Positions 6,447 through 14,751 are shown, counted from the stretch's first letter. The stretch: 17,901 nucleotides of DNA from Pseudomonadota bacterium (GCA_028877195.1 JAPPIL010000219.1:1-17901), one strand, 5' to 3'. Notes: a model not told the origin generated them from the sequence alone. A program made the numbers and translations.

Positions 6447-7199
6447 TCACCCTGCTCGCAAAGCTTCTTTGGTTGCTCGTTTGTGAGGAAGAGAGAAGTA
6501 TTTTAATGCATTGTCCATAACTTCAGTGGTTAGATGTTTGCGATACTTGAACAGAAACGCCGTCGTCGTGTCTGGGTCATGACATGACAGTTCTCGTAAT
6601 AACCAACCAACAGCGGTTTTAGCGAACCGCTCGTCGCGCTTGATAAGACGAGCGCAAGCGGCATAAACCAACTCCCCGTAAGTTTCGGTGTTGCCGACAA
6701 AAGGCACAACCGCTGACCTTGCCTGCCAAACATACGGAGCACCACACTGCTTAATCAGATGCCGCGCATAAGTATTTTCGTGTTTGACCAGCATCTTGCG
6801 TAAAACCCGCAAACAAAACGCATCGCAAACATACCAGTCATGGATCAATTCACGTTCCCACAATAGACGAAACTTGCTGGACAGTAGCTTCCACGACAAC
6901 GATAGGCATACATGTTTTTCCAGCAGTAAGATTGCTGCGAGCTTTGCTTCTGTGTGTCTTTGCGCTAACAAGTGCATTGCCAATGTTAAGAGTTGGTCGG
7001 GGGTTTTGTCAGCAAGGTTGTGTTCATGATGCCACAGCTTAAATTCTCGCTCTACTTGCGGTAGAGGGACACCCCAAAAGCGTGTGTTATGCTTGATGTA
7101 ATTCTCATACCAAGCTTTCTTCTGCTTGTCGCCGCTCGCAACAAGGCGCTGCTGTAATTTTTTTGCCACTTGCGTATGAGAGGTCAACACCGCGATCAT
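6447..7199 (-). CDS. AlkD-like DNA alkylation repair protein (DNA glycosylase)
   Basis: AlkD-type glycosylases remove bulky or positively charged N-alkyl purines such as 7-methylguanine by trapping the exposed nucleotide in an all-helical HEAT-repeat fold. The 250 residues show the family landmarks in order: Arg40-Phe-Trp-Gly-Val-Pro near the start, Asp121-Trp122 with Asp126, Trp158-x-x-Arg161-Ser-Ala-Val, and Lys194-x-Ala-Val-Gly-Trp-Leu-Leu-Arg-Glu203. The Trp, Asp and Arg residues line the DNA-binding cleft in characterised members. The length is slightly above the usual 220-240. The ATG overlaps the stop of the upstream AAA+ gene as ATGA, so the two are translationally coupled. That suggests joint expression of the regulator-like protein and the repair enzyme. 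Confidence 0.85.
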   Translation of the reverse strand: MIAVLTSHTQVAKKLQQRLVASGDKQKKAWYENYIKHNTRFWGVPLPQVEREFKLWHHEHNLADKTPDQLLTLAMHLLAQRHTEAKLAAILLLEKHVCLSLSWKLLSSKFRLLWERELIHDWYVCDAFCLRVLRKMLVKHENTYARHLIKQCGAPYVWQARSAVVPFVGNTETYGELVYAACARLIKRDERFAKTAVGWLLRELSCHDPDTTTAFLFKYRKHLTTEVMDNALKYFSLPHKRATKEALRAG

Positions 7200-8167
7200 G
7201 ATCCTCGCAAATTATTTTGCGCACCGTATCGTGAGCTAGTCTTTAGCCTTGTTCCCTTCTGTAAGATAAAGGGCAGTTTTGCTTTCTTTGACGATAACGT
7301 CGTAGCTGGGATGCGTAGGATACGACTTGCTACCACTTGATTGTGTCCCGCTTCCAATAGGGAGTTAGCAATCAACGAGTTCTCCAACAATTGACATAAC
7401 TCTGGCAAACTATGCTCCTCTAACAACTGATGCATGCCACTGTTGCTGATAAGATACATTATTTGCAACTGCAATCGTTCCGTTGCGTTACACTCATCAA
7501 CCCATCGTAGCATCTGCACATCGACATTACGATAACCAGTATAGGAGCAGATAAATGCTAAATTGGTTAAGTAACTGTATATCTCGCTCGCGGTGGCAAA
7601 TTGCTGGGCACATATCCTGTCCTCAACCGCAGCCTGTAGATGTATGTGCGGAAAGGTATGGCGAAGAAAGTAATTCAACAATAGACGTTGGTCTGCTCTT
7701 CTCGCTGGCAATGATGGGATAGAAATTATCGCAGCATCCAACTTACAGCAAACAGAGTCAGCTGTCGCAAGCAAACGCACGTTGTTATGCCTTGCCTGCA
7801 ACAACGGCAATCTTTGTTGTAGCAATGCTGGCAAGACCTGCAGGTCTTCCAAAAACAAATCGCCACCTGCAGCGAGATCAAAATACAATTCAAGGTGATG
7901 AACGTTCTTGAGCCGAGTGCAGTTCACCCCAACAAGCGGACGATGCCTTTGTCGTAACTTCCGCCAAGCGTAGTGAACGAGTGTTTTCTTGCCGACCCCT
8001 TGCTCGCCGATGACCAAGACAAATCTCCTACTGTTGATATGCCAACGTGAGTCGGGCAGTAGAAGTATCTTGCGTTTGAGAGCATCGTCGGCCGTAACAA
8101 AATGATTGGACTTGCCAAGCAATGACAGCGGAAAACTAAAGCAACTATCAACGACAGATTTATACAT
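7196..8167 (-). CDS. Reduced sigma54-activator-like AAA+ protein with Fis-type HTH, lacking GAFTGA
   Basis: The order of elements is that of a bacterial enhancer-binding protein core. Walker A GEQGVGKKT is at residues 54-62 and Walker B-like GGDLFLEDLQ at 101-110. Sensor I Val-Arg-Leu-Leu-Ala-Thr-Ala is at 130-136, and Ile-Pro-Ser-Leu-Pro-Ala-Arg-Arg-Ala-Asp follows at 150-159. A Fis-like helix-turn-helix sits at about 265-294. The segment that normally holds the GAFTGA loop is absent: Asn82-Cys-Thr (the family's Val-Asn-Cys) leads almost straight to Gly-Gly-Asp. GAFTGA contacts sigma54, so this protein probably does not activate sigma54 polymerase. It may repress, or may act with sigma70 as TyrR does. 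ATG at 8167 is preferred over TTG at 8194, because the predicted promoter would leave only about ten bases before the TTG. Confidence 0.75.
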   Translation of the reverse strand: MYKSVVDSCFSFPLSLLGKSNHFVTADDALKRKILLLPDSRWHINSRRFVLVIGEQGVGKKTLVHYAWRKLRQRHRPLVGVNCTRLKNVHHLELYFDLAAGGDLFLEDLQVLPALLQQRLPLLQARHNNVRLLATADSVCCKLDAAIISIPSLPARRADQRLLLNYFLRHTFPHIHLQAAVEDRICAQQFATASEIYSYLTNLAFICSYTGYRNVDVQMLRWVDECNATERLQLQIMYLISNSGMHQLLEEHSLPELCQLLENSLIANSLLEAGHNQVVASRILRIPATTLSSKKAKLPFILQKGTRLKTSSRYGAQNNLRGS

Positions 8168-8210
8168 CACAGACCCACATCTGATGCGGATCAACGCGGA
8201 AAGCGAAGCT

Positions 8211-8239
8211 ATTCTAGCGTTATCAGTATCTTATAGCAA
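8211..8239 (-). promoter_or_regulatory. Sigma70-type promoter of the AAA+/alkD operon
   Basis: On the minus strand TTGCTA (plus coordinates 8234-8239) is followed after 17 bases by TAGAAT (8211-8216). The start would lie near 8204, about 37 bases before ATG 8167. Match and spacing are good. Confidence 0.55.
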
Positions 8240-8331
8240 GAGGTTATAGGTGTCGCTCATCACAAAAAACAGTCAAGTTATGTGTCAAGTTTGCCGATAG
8301 GGGAGCAGGTTGTCTCGTCATTTGGCTACTT

Positions 8332-9294
8332 ATGAGTATGGTTTTGATTAGGGTATCAGCGCTATTTTTTGTGATTTTAATTTTGCTCTTGGGGTGTTCA
8401 TCGGACGCAAGGTTTAGCGGGCAGGTGCAAGGCAAGGATAGACAGCCCTTGACTGGCGTAGATAACGGCAACAATGGTAATGATAATGGCAACACGGGTG
8501 GCACAGATGGCACAAGAACAACCACGCAGCCTTCAACCCCACAAACACCACCGCCGCCAGTCGAAGTAGGTGGAGGCTTAACTATTGTGTCGGCCACATC
8601 TGCTTTTGACGACCAGAATGATATGGTAACCGTTGCGATAAAGGTATTGGATACCCAAAAAAATCCCGCCTCTGATGTTGCGGTGGTCTTCACTTTAGCA
8701 ATTGATAGTGGCGAACAGCAAAAGACGATTAGCTTTACTAAAGTGATAACAAACAGCAGTGGCATTGCAGAAGCAACGCAATCCATTACCAGTGGCATCA
8801 GTGCAGACACGATCAGAGCTTGGAAGTTAAGCGCACAGTTGAACGACCTTGCAGCAACGACAGTAATTGCAGGCGATAACCTAGAGTTTGGAACGATTTA
8901 CAACTATAGTTGGCAAAACAGCGGCACTTGTTCCACCAACGTCTTGCGCATAAAGGTGGATGACAAAAATGGTAATCCGATGCCTTTGCCCGCCTCGATC
9001 AATGAAGGCGATGACATCAAGGTGCTGGTTCTACCAACTGCGAGTTCAGCTGCATGCAACAACGGTTACTACAAGCTAGTAAAGGGGCAACACCAGCAAC
9101 GCCAAAGATTCATCGGCAACACCCACCCTGACACGGTGAATACCCTCTGTGAATTGGGTGCGAAGTGTTGGCTTGTTACAGGCAATAGCTTTACCCAATG
9201 GCATAGTGCAACCAACCGTGCCGCACTGGGACAGCAGCAGTGGGTTATGCGTGGCAGCGCTACTTGGGAGTATTCGCTGTTCGTTACGCAATGA
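8332..9294 (+). CDS. Lipoprotein with low-complexity linker and Ig-like (Big-1-type) domain
   Basis: Residues 1-22 form a lipoprotein signal with lipobox Leu-Leu-Gly-Cys22, so the mature protein should be lipid-anchored. The linker at about 41-76 is rich in Asn, Gly and Asp, then Thr and Pro, and is probably extended. Residues about 82-175 resemble a bacterial Ig-like domain of the Big-1 type: Thr-Val-Ala-Ile-Lys-Val-Leu-Asp, a central Val-Ala-Val-Val-Phe-Thr-Leu strand, and Ser-Ser-Gly-Ile-Ala-Glu-Ala. The C-terminal 140 residues have several cysteines (for example in Ala-Cys-Asn-Asn-Gly-Tyr-Tyr) and match nothing I recognise. ATG at 8332 or 8338 may be the start, and neither has a clear ribosome binding site. 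The gene is divergent from the AAA+ operon and convergent with aroA, 14 bases apart. A surface or adhesion role is inference. Confidence 0.75.
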   Translation: MSMVLIRVSALFFVILILLLGCSSDARFSGQVQGKDRQPLTGVDNGNNGNDNGNTGGTDGTRTTTQPSTPQTPPPPVEVGGGLTIVSATSAFDDQNDMVTVAIKVLDTQKNPASDVAVVFTLAIDSGEQQKTISFTKVITNSSGIAEATQSITSGISADTIRAWKLSAQLNDLAATTVIAGDNLEFGTIYNYSWQNSGTCSTNVLRIKVDDKNGNPMPLPASINEGDDIKVLVLPTASSAACNNGYYKLVKGQHQQRQRFIGNTHPDTVNTLCELGAKCWLVTGNSFTQWHSATNRAALGQQQWVMRGSATWEYSLFVTQ

Positions 9295-9308
9295 GGAGGA
9301 GAAAATTT

Positions 9309-10673
9309 TTACGCCCTGCTATGCAAGGCTTGTAGTTGCGCAAAAAAGTCAGGAAAACTTACACCCACACAAGCAGGTTGATGGATAGTGCAGGTGGACT
9401 CAGTAAGCAACGCACAAATACTAGCCGTCATTGCTAAGCGGTGGTCGCCAGCTGGGTCATAGGTAAAGGAACGAGGGCGTTTGGTTTTATCACCGATGCC
9501 AAATGTCCCCTGCACGATGAGGCTAGCGTCCGCGAGGATAGTTGCTTTACCACCGATATTATTGATGAACACAGCAATTGCGGTGAGGCGATCGCTTTCT
9601 TTGCTGCGTAGTGCTGATAAGGATTTGAATTGCGACTCACCTGTTGCAAAAGCTGCAAGCAATGCGAGAATCATAACCTCGTCGATTATTTTAGGCACGA
9701 TTGCCTGTTCTAACATCACAGCTTGCAGTTGATTGCCGCTACATGCAGTCAGATCGCAGACAGGGGTAGCATAGCCGCGGTTGTCTATAGCAGTTGTCAA
9801 GCGGACATCACCTTGCATCGCTTTGATAACTTCTACAAAACCAAGACGGTTAGGGTCAGCACAAAGGTTGCGCAGCGTAACTTGCATTGGCACAGGTGAT
9901 AAAAGGACAAGGGCGACAAAATAGGCGGCCGAAGATGGGTCGTTAGGAATTTTTAATCGCAGTGGTGGCAAGGAGTAGGGACATGTCAGGGTTAGGAGTT
10001 GGCGTTCCTGTTGTGTTTGCCAATGACAGTCAACGCCTGCCATCCGCAGCATTTCTTCCGTGTGTTGACGCGTGCCGGACGGGAGGTTGATATGCATTTG
10101 TCCAGCCTCGGCATGCATGCCTGCGAGGAGCAAGGCGGATTTGAGCTGTGCCGAAGCGGTATCAAAACGCAAGCGACGTGGCGTTAAGGTTGTGCCGCTA
10201 ATCGCTAGTGGCAAGTGTTGGTCGTCGTTGCGTGCCATAATTTGTGCACCGATATCGCGCAAAAGGGAGATCAATTCCCGCATCGGACGCACACTTAAAC
10301 TCTTATCACCGCAGCAAATAAAAAATCTTCCTGCCAGTGCTGCTAATAGCCCGACGAGGAGGCGCGCCGTCGTGCCACTGTTGTGAAAATCCAACACCTG
10401 TTGTGGTGATTTGAACTTTTGTGCACCCGCAGAGGTGATACGGCAATGGTCGGCAGCCACCACAATCTCTGCTCCCAACACCTGACAAGCGTTCAGCGTG
10501 CTCATGCAGTCAGCTGCCATACTTGCGTGGTAGATGTGGCTTGTCCCTTCTGCGCAGGCGGCAAGGATAAGGGCACGATGGGTGATTGACTTGTCGCTAC
10601 TGCCTGCACAGATGTGCTGTCCTGCGATAAGGTTGGGAGTAAGGGTGATGCTATTCAGAGTAGAACTTGACAT
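9309..10673 (-). CDS. aroA: 3-phosphoshikimate 1-carboxyvinyltransferase (EPSP synthase)
   Basis: This enzyme transfers the enolpyruvyl group of phosphoenolpyruvate to shikimate-3-phosphate, the sixth step of the shikimate pathway. Landmarks are present in order: Asp-Lys-Ser-Ile-Thr-His-Arg near residue 27, Asn-Ser-Gly-Thr-Thr-Ala-Arg, Ser-Val-Arg-Pro-Met-Arg, Ser-Ala-Gln-Leu-Lys-Ser-Ala-Leu-Leu-Leu-Ala-Gly, Asn-Asp-Pro-Ser-Ser-Ala-Ala, Ile-Asp-Glu with the catalytic Asp, Ser-Lys-Glu-Ser-Asp-Arg, and Asp-His-Arg-Leu-Ala-Met. The PEP-binding loop reads Ala-Gly-Ser-Ser-Asp-Lys-Ser instead of Pro-Gly-(Ser/Asp)-Lys-Ser, so Pro is lost and two residues look inserted. ATG at 10673 is preferred to TTG at 10679. 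It overlaps accA by 23 bases, which indicates coupling within one operon. Confidence 0.93.
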   Translation of the reverse strand: MSSSTLNSITLTPNLIAGQHICAGSSDKSITHRALILAACAEGTSHIYHASMAADCMSTLNACQVLGAEIVVAADHCRITSAGAQKFKSPQQVLDFHNSGTTARLLVGLLAALAGRFFICCGDKSLSVRPMRELISLLRDIGAQIMARNDDQHLPLAISGTTLTPRRLRFDTASAQLKSALLLAGMHAEAGQMHINLPSGTRQHTEEMLRMAGVDCHWQTQQERQLLTLTCPYSLPPLRLKIPNDPSSAAYFVALVLLSPVPMQVTLRNLCADPNRLGFVEVIKAMQGDVRLTTAIDNRGYATPVCDLTACSGNQLQAVMLEQAIVPKIIDEVMILALLAAFATGESQFKSLSALRSKESDRLTAIAVFINNIGGKATILADASLIVQGTFGIGDKTKRPRSFTYDPAGDHRLAMTASICALLTESTCTIHQPACVGVSFPDFFAQLQALHSRA

Positions 10674-11601
10674 CGGCAAACTTTTTGCTGCGATAGTGTG
10701 GCAAGTCTTGGGCGTTTATCTTGGCAAGTTCCTGTAAATCTGCACGGATCGTATCTTTGATGTTTTTGGCAACGTCGGCAGGATTCCAATGTCCACCGCC
10801 TAGCGGTTCGTCGATGATTGAATCTATTAGACCCAACTCTAGTGCGTGCGTGGCGGTTAGTTTGAGCGCGGCGGCGGCTTCGGTTGCTTGCCCAGCATTT
10901 TTCATCAGGATTGAGGCACATCCTTCGGGTGAGATAACCGAGTAGATGGAATACTTGAGCATGTGAGTGCGATCGGCCACACCGATGGCAAGTGCACCGC
11001 CACTACCACCTTCGCCAATGACGATGGCGATAATCGGCACAGATAGGCGTGCCATCGCAAGAATGTTGCGACCGATTGCTTCTGACTGCCCGCGTTCTTC
11101 GGCACCGATACCTGGGTAAGCGCCAGGGGTGTCGATGAAGCAGATGATTGGCAAGGAGAATTTTGCTGCCAAGTGCATGAGACGCAAGGCTTTGCGGTAT
11201 CCTTCGGGTTTTGGCATGCCGAAGTTGCGGGTGATATTTTCGCTAGTGCCGCGTCCCTTTTGATGCCCGATAAACATCACGGACTGTTCATCAAAGTGTG
11301 CCAGTCCGCCGACAATTGCCCTATCGTCGTAAAAGTGGCGATCGCCATGCATCTCAATGAATTCGGTGCTAATGGTCTTGATAATCTCAAGACTGTTTGG
11401 TCGTTGTGGGTGGCGTGAAAGTTTTACCGTATCGTAAGCGGATAACCTGCTAAATATCTTGCTGCGTAACCTCTTAGCTTGCTGTTGAAGCTTTTTTATT
11501 TCACTGCTTTTGTCGATGCCTTGCGTATGCATCAAGTGCCGAAGCATCGCAATACGCTCCTCAAGCTCGACGATCGGCTGCTCTAAAGGGATATGTTCCA
11601 T
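10651..11601 (-). CDS. accA: Acetyl-CoA carboxylase carboxyltransferase subunit alpha
   Basis: AccA with AccD transfers the carboxyl group from biotin on AccB to acetyl-CoA, giving malonyl-CoA for fatty acid synthesis. The 316 residues match the usual length of about 318. The N-terminal coiled segment (residues 8-50) is followed by the crotonase-like core: Lys-Gly-Arg-Gly-Thr-Ser-Glu-Asn (115-122), Asn-Phe-Gly-Met (126-129), Pro-Glu-Gly-Tyr-Arg-Lys-Ala-Leu-Arg-Leu-Met (132-142), Asp-Thr-Pro-Gly-Ala-Tyr-Pro-Gly (157-164), Gly-Glu-Gly-Gly-Ser-Gly-Gly-Ala (196-203) and Tyr-Ser-Val-Ile-Ser-Pro-Glu-Gly-Cys (220-228). The Trp usual in Ser-Ile-Leu-Trp-Lys is Met here. accA comes first in the operon and aroA second. 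No strong ribosome binding site is visible. Confidence 0.96.
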   Translation of the reverse strand: MEHIPLEQPIVELEERIAMLRHLMHTQGIDKSSEIKKLQQQAKRLRSKIFSRLSAYDTVKLSRHPQRPNSLEIIKTISTEFIEMHGDRHFYDDRAIVGGLAHFDEQSVMFIGHQKGRGTSENITRNFGMPKPEGYRKALRLMHLAAKFSLPIICFIDTPGAYPGIGAEERGQSEAIGRNILAMARLSVPIIAIVIGEGGSGGALAIGVADRTHMLKYSIYSVISPEGCASILMKNAGQATEAAAALKLTATHALELGLIDSIIDEPLGGGHWNPADVAKNIKDTIRADLQELAKINAQDLPHYRSKKFADVKFYSE

Positions 11602-11676
11602 TCTTGCCGTGAGGAGGCTCTACTTGTGAAGCATGCCTGACCTCATTGCTCCCAAAACATCATCTTCACAACTTTG

Positions 11677-11685
11677 ATAATACCA
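11677..11685 (-). promoter_or_regulatory. Extended -10 promoter candidate of accA-aroA
   Basis: The minus strand reads TGGTATTAT here, an extended -10 (TG-N-TATTAT). No good -35 lies 17 bases upstream, which extended -10 promoters tolerate. The leader to accA would be about 70 bases. It contains an inverted repeat, TTGTGAAG (11624-11631) with CTTCACAA (11664-11671) in plus coordinates, of unknown role. Confidence 0.4.
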
Positions 11686-11732
11686 ACACATGTCTCACAA
11701 CTATACAAGTGTTGTCTGTGCAACGCTACAGG

Positions 11733-12923
11733 CTAAAAATAAAAGATAATCGGTGTGCTCGGTGCGCATCCTTCTTTATTGGTCGGGTAGCGCATGATGA
11801 GCTTCAAGCTGTTTTCAAATTCAATACATACCTGTTGTCCTGGTTGGATGTTGCTAATGCCGTTTTCTTTTTTGTGATTGACACTATCTGTTTTCGGGTC
11901 GTAGTAGTTGAAGAACGTGCTACAGGCAAGATTGAACCTGATGCCTTCATAGTTGCTAAAATGGTAGGTTTTTTCTGATGTGATGCTTGCTGGCAGATTG
12001 GCTGATACATTTTGCTTGCCAGTGCTAATACCAGCTGTTGATGAGTCAAGAACCACTGCACCTGTCAAAATATACGCCTTCTCACTCTGACGGGCGGTAG
12101 AAATAGAGCAGGTGGTGTTTCCTACTTTGCTTTGCCGTGAGTTCAGCATATCTCTTTTGAAATTACGATTAAGCTTGTAAGAGACAGACAGACTGTTAGC
12201 TAACTCCTCACCTACGGTGGGAGCATGCCACGCGTTAGGTGTTGCATTGCTGTAAGTAAGGTTAGGAATCGTGATGGTGGCAGACTGTTTGCCGTTTGCG
12301 ATCCAGTTGACCGTAGCACTTACTTCTTTGGTGTTTTGGTCAGGCCAGATTAGAGTAAAGTAGCGTTTGTGCCCTGTTGCTTTGTTATTTATATTGCTGA
12401 AGGTGCAAAACGGTCGGTCAGTTAAGCAAGTCAAATCACCGAACTCTGGCAATCTGATGTCATCAAACCCTTGCCACTGCTCTTGCAGAGCAAACCCCTG
12501 ATGAAACTGAATAGTCGGTGGCCAATCCGAATCCACACTCAACACTAGGCGACGGCAATTATCTTGGATATTTTCCATCGCAAGGGTGTTGCCACTAACT
12601 TTGCCAAAAAACTTATCGCCTGAAAACTGCAATCCATGCCTGTTCCGCAATTGTTTATATTCCTCGCTAACCAACTCACCGTTCTTGCCATTCAAAAGAT
12701 GTGTGCCTAGATTCCAAACTTTTTCGGCATTATCAACGATGACGGCATTAGCACTATCTTGGTCAGTGCCATGCTGTGCTTTGCAGTTTGCATCGCCGAT
12801 ATAGTTGGTTGCGATCTTCAAAGCATCGTCGGCGGTTCTGATCGTCGCGACATCACTGTCTTTGCCCATCCACTTACACTGCCACAGGAAACAAGCAATA
12901 ACCGCTAGGTAAAAAAACTTCAT
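11733..12923 (-). CDS. Putative exported protein or atypical lipoprotein, function unknown
   Basis: I do not recognise this protein. ATG at 12923 is clearly the start: the minus strand has GGAGGGAAGGAAGG immediately upstream, and a hydrophobic signal follows. The signal ends Phe-Leu-Trp-Gln-Cys16. The Cys is placed as in a lipoprotein, but Gln at -1 departs from the usual Gly, Ala or Ser, so lipidation is uncertain. The mature part has about 380 residues, several cysteines and many aromatic and Asn residues. It has a beta-rich look in the C-terminal half (for example Ser-Ala-Thr-Val-Asn-Trp and Ser-Ala-Thr-Ile-Thr-Ile). It probably sits in the periplasm or on the surface. It is divergent from the von Willebrand lipoprotein gene with 94 bases between them. 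Confidence 0.7.
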   Translation of the reverse strand: MKFFYLAVIACFLWQCKWMGKDSDVATIRTADDALKIATNYIGDANCKAQHGTDQDSANAVIVDNAEKVWNLGTHLLNGKNGELVSEEYKQLRNRHGLQFSGDKFFGKVSGNTLAMENIQDNCRRLVLSVDSDWPPTIQFHQGFALQEQWQGFDDIRLPEFGDLTCLTDRPFCTFSNINNKATGHKRYFTLIWPDQNTKEVSATVNWIANGKQSATITIPNLTYSNATPNAWHAPTVGEELANSLSVSYKLNRNFKRDMLNSRQSKVGNTTCSISTARQSEKAYILTGAVVLDSSTAGISTGKQNVSANLPASITSEKTYHFSNYEGIRFNLACSTFFNYYDPKTDSVNHKKENGISNIQPGQQVCIEFENSLKLIMRYPTNKEGCAPSTPIIFYF

Positions 12924-12952
12924 CCTTCCTTCCCTCCGCCACTTACTCAACC

Positions 12953-12986
12953 TATCGTCTTAAGGCTGAACGGTCTTGAGACGATA
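12953..12986. promoter_or_regulatory. Dyad between the divergent envelope genes
   Basis: TATCGTCTTAAG at 12953-12964 is the inverted repeat of CTTGAGACGATA at 12975-12986 with one difference, around a ten-base centre. It lies about midway between the starts at 12923 and 13018. A shared operator or an RNA hairpin in one leader is possible. It has no T-run and is not a terminator. Confidence 0.45.
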
Positions 12987-13017
12987 AGAGACCTGCAGAA
13001 TAGGCAAGGGGTGATGT

Positions 13018-13977
13018 ATGCGTCATATGTGGTGGTTACTGGTGTGTCTCGCTGCTTGTGGTGGCGGCAAAAACACCATAGCTGGTGCAGGATTCAACTA
13101 CAACGGCGATTGGCAAACGCAAGACTTTGATGTTGATAGTGAGAACCGTGATAAGCTTGATATACTTCTTGTTGTTGATAACTCTAGCTCCATGAGTGAA
13201 GCGCGTGCGGCTTTGGCTGGCAAGCTTGATGCTTTACTTGATAGTATCAATGATCGTGATTGGCAGATTGCGATAGCCACTACCGATATTCGTCATTGCC
13301 TACTTGCTATAATCACACCACAAGATGACCGTGCCAAGTTTGCCGATACAATCAATGCTGTTAGCCATAAAACAGGCGACAAGGAAGAAGCGATCAAGGT
13401 TGCAATCAGAGCGCTACGCGGTATGCCGTTGGAGGAAGATGGCTGTGGCAACGATAGTGAACCCGTAACTTGGCGACGCAAAGGCAAGGAGAGTGCTTTA
13501 GCGATAATTATCGTTACCGATGAAGATCACCAGTGCGATAAAGTTGATCCTAACGACCAGTGTGAACTACAAGAACTGTATGATATTTTGAAGCTGATGG
13601 ATTATGTGCCACGCGTTACTGCTAAACTTTACGGTTTTCTAAACCCAGCGAAGCAAAGCAAGTTTTTGAGTTGGAAGGATAAGGCTGGCGAACCACTATT
13701 TGCCAGTGTCAAGGCTGTTAAGAGCAGTGAGCAGCAGTATGAAAGTGTCTTGAAGGATATATCAATTGGACTTGATGGCATCTACCAGTCGCGCTTTACC
13801 TTGAAACATACACATGATGGCAAGAAAGCAGAAGTTAGTATTGTTCTAGATGACGATACAGTGCAAACACTCACCGAAGAACAGTATGGTTTCACAGGTA
13901 AGGACTTGGTGATAATCAGTTCCTTGCCGAACAATACCAAGCAGATAAGGGTTAGCTACAGCTATGAGAAGACCTAG
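13018..13977 (+). CDS. Von Willebrand factor A domain lipoprotein
   Basis: ATG at 13018 follows AAGGGG at 13006-13011. The short signal ends in the lipobox Leu-Ala-Ala-Cys14, followed by Gly-Gly-Gly, so the protein is a predicted lipoprotein. The von Willebrand A domain starts near residue 46: Leu-Asp-Ile-Leu-Leu-Val-Val-Asp54-Asn-Ser56-Ser-Ser58 is a complete DxSxS metal-ion site. Trp82-Gln-Ile-Ala-Ile-Ala-Thr-Thr-Asp90 and Ile-Val-Thr-Asp168 supply the other expected elements. Such lipoproteins, with Asp-Trp-Gln-Ile-Ala after the first helix, are common in Myxococcota and Bdellovibrionota. The last 70 residues look like a small beta domain. The role is probably metal-dependent binding of a protein partner at the cell surface. 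The partner is unknown. Confidence 0.85.
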   Translation: MRHMWWLLVCLAACGGGKNTIAGAGFNYNGDWQTQDFDVDSENRDKLDILLVVDNSSSMSEARAALAGKLDALLDSINDRDWQIAIATTDIRHCLLAIITPQDDRAKFADTINAVSHKTGDKEEAIKVAIRALRGMPLEEDGCGNDSEPVTWRRKGKESALAIIIVTDEDHQCDKVDPNDQCELQELYDILKLMDYVPRVTAKLYGFLNPAKQSKFLSWKDKAGEPLFASVKAVKSSEQQYESVLKDISIGLDGIYQSRFTLKHTHDGKKAEVSIVLDDDTVQTLTEEQYGFTGKDLVIISSLPNNTKQIRVSYSYEKT

Positions 13978-14666
13978 CACACCTCTGGCAACGGCACATT
14001 GTTGAGCATAGCCTGCTCCTTGAGCGGGGCGAGAACATTTTGTAGGAGCTTACTACCACCCTTGTGGTTGTGAGTAAGAAATATATCTTTATAGGTTTCA
14101 ACAATGTCAACAGCATCCATCACCGACTCTGGGGTTGGTTCGCTCAACGCTATGTCCACTGCTTGATACAACCAACTGCCAAGCTCTTGCAGGTTCATCT
14201 TTGCCTTGCTGCCAAGATATAGGCAGTCATTATACAGCACCGATTGTATTTCACGGGTCAGGTAGCTGGCACTCTCACCAGCAAAATAACTTACCGAGCG
14301 ATAGGCCTTGTGCCAATCCTGCTTGCTTTGCGACTCGCGCACCCGTTTCATCATACCCTCATAGGCTTTGCGGGCTTGCTCTTGTTTGCGTGCGAGCAGT
14401 TGCTGGCGAGCAAGTAATTGTGGTTTGCTCTTTTCTTTTAAAATTACCAACACCTGTAGCAGACAACCGCGCGATAGCGGCTCTCTGGCATTGATGTCTT
14501 CGTTGAGTGCGGAGGTCAGATATTCGATGACTTTATGGCAGGGCTGATTACAAAAACTAGCTACCTTGCCAAGCTCCCACTCCTTACAATCACGGTCAGA
14601 AGTGATCAGTTCCTCTAACGCTTCAACAAAATCAAGCATGAATCCCTGCGACCGATTAATCCACAT
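13974..14666 (-). CDS. Uncharacterised helical cytoplasmic protein
   Basis: I do not recognise this protein. Its 230 residues have no signal peptide or membrane segment and look almost entirely alpha-helical. A strongly charged segment at about 78-118, rich in Gln, Lys, Arg and Ala, may form a coiled coil. Cysteines occur near residues 27, 39, 43 and 68, but in no recognised metal motif. ATG at 14666 has AAGG about ten bases upstream. ATG at 14639 has AGGGA at short spacing, so the start is uncertain. The stop codon overlaps the stop of the convergent von Willebrand gene in a shared CTAG at 13974-13977. Confidence 0.6.
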   Translation of the reverse strand: MWINRSQGFMLDFVEALEELITSDRDCKEWELGKVASFCNQPCHKVIEYLTSALNEDINAREPLSRGCLLQVLVILKEKSKPQLLARQQLLARKQEQARKAYEGMMKRVRESQSKQDWHKAYRSVSYFAGESASYLTREIQSVLYNDCLYLGSKAKMNLQELGSWLYQAVDIALSEPTPESVMDAVDIVETYKDIFLTHNHKGGSKLLQNVLAPLKEQAMLNNVPLPEVC

Positions 14667-14751
14667 TAATAAGATTACCTTGCTCTGGTCGTGCAGACAA
14701 AATAAATGTGGATGATAATCGTAGAGAGCCTGAAAAATAAGGGCATCCAGC

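Noticed and set aside
8244..8810. 188-codon minus-strand ORF opposite the Ig-like lipoprotein
   Set aside because: It is a shadow of the low-complexity lipoprotein region, with Val, Pro and Gly runs that mirror the plus-strand repeats.
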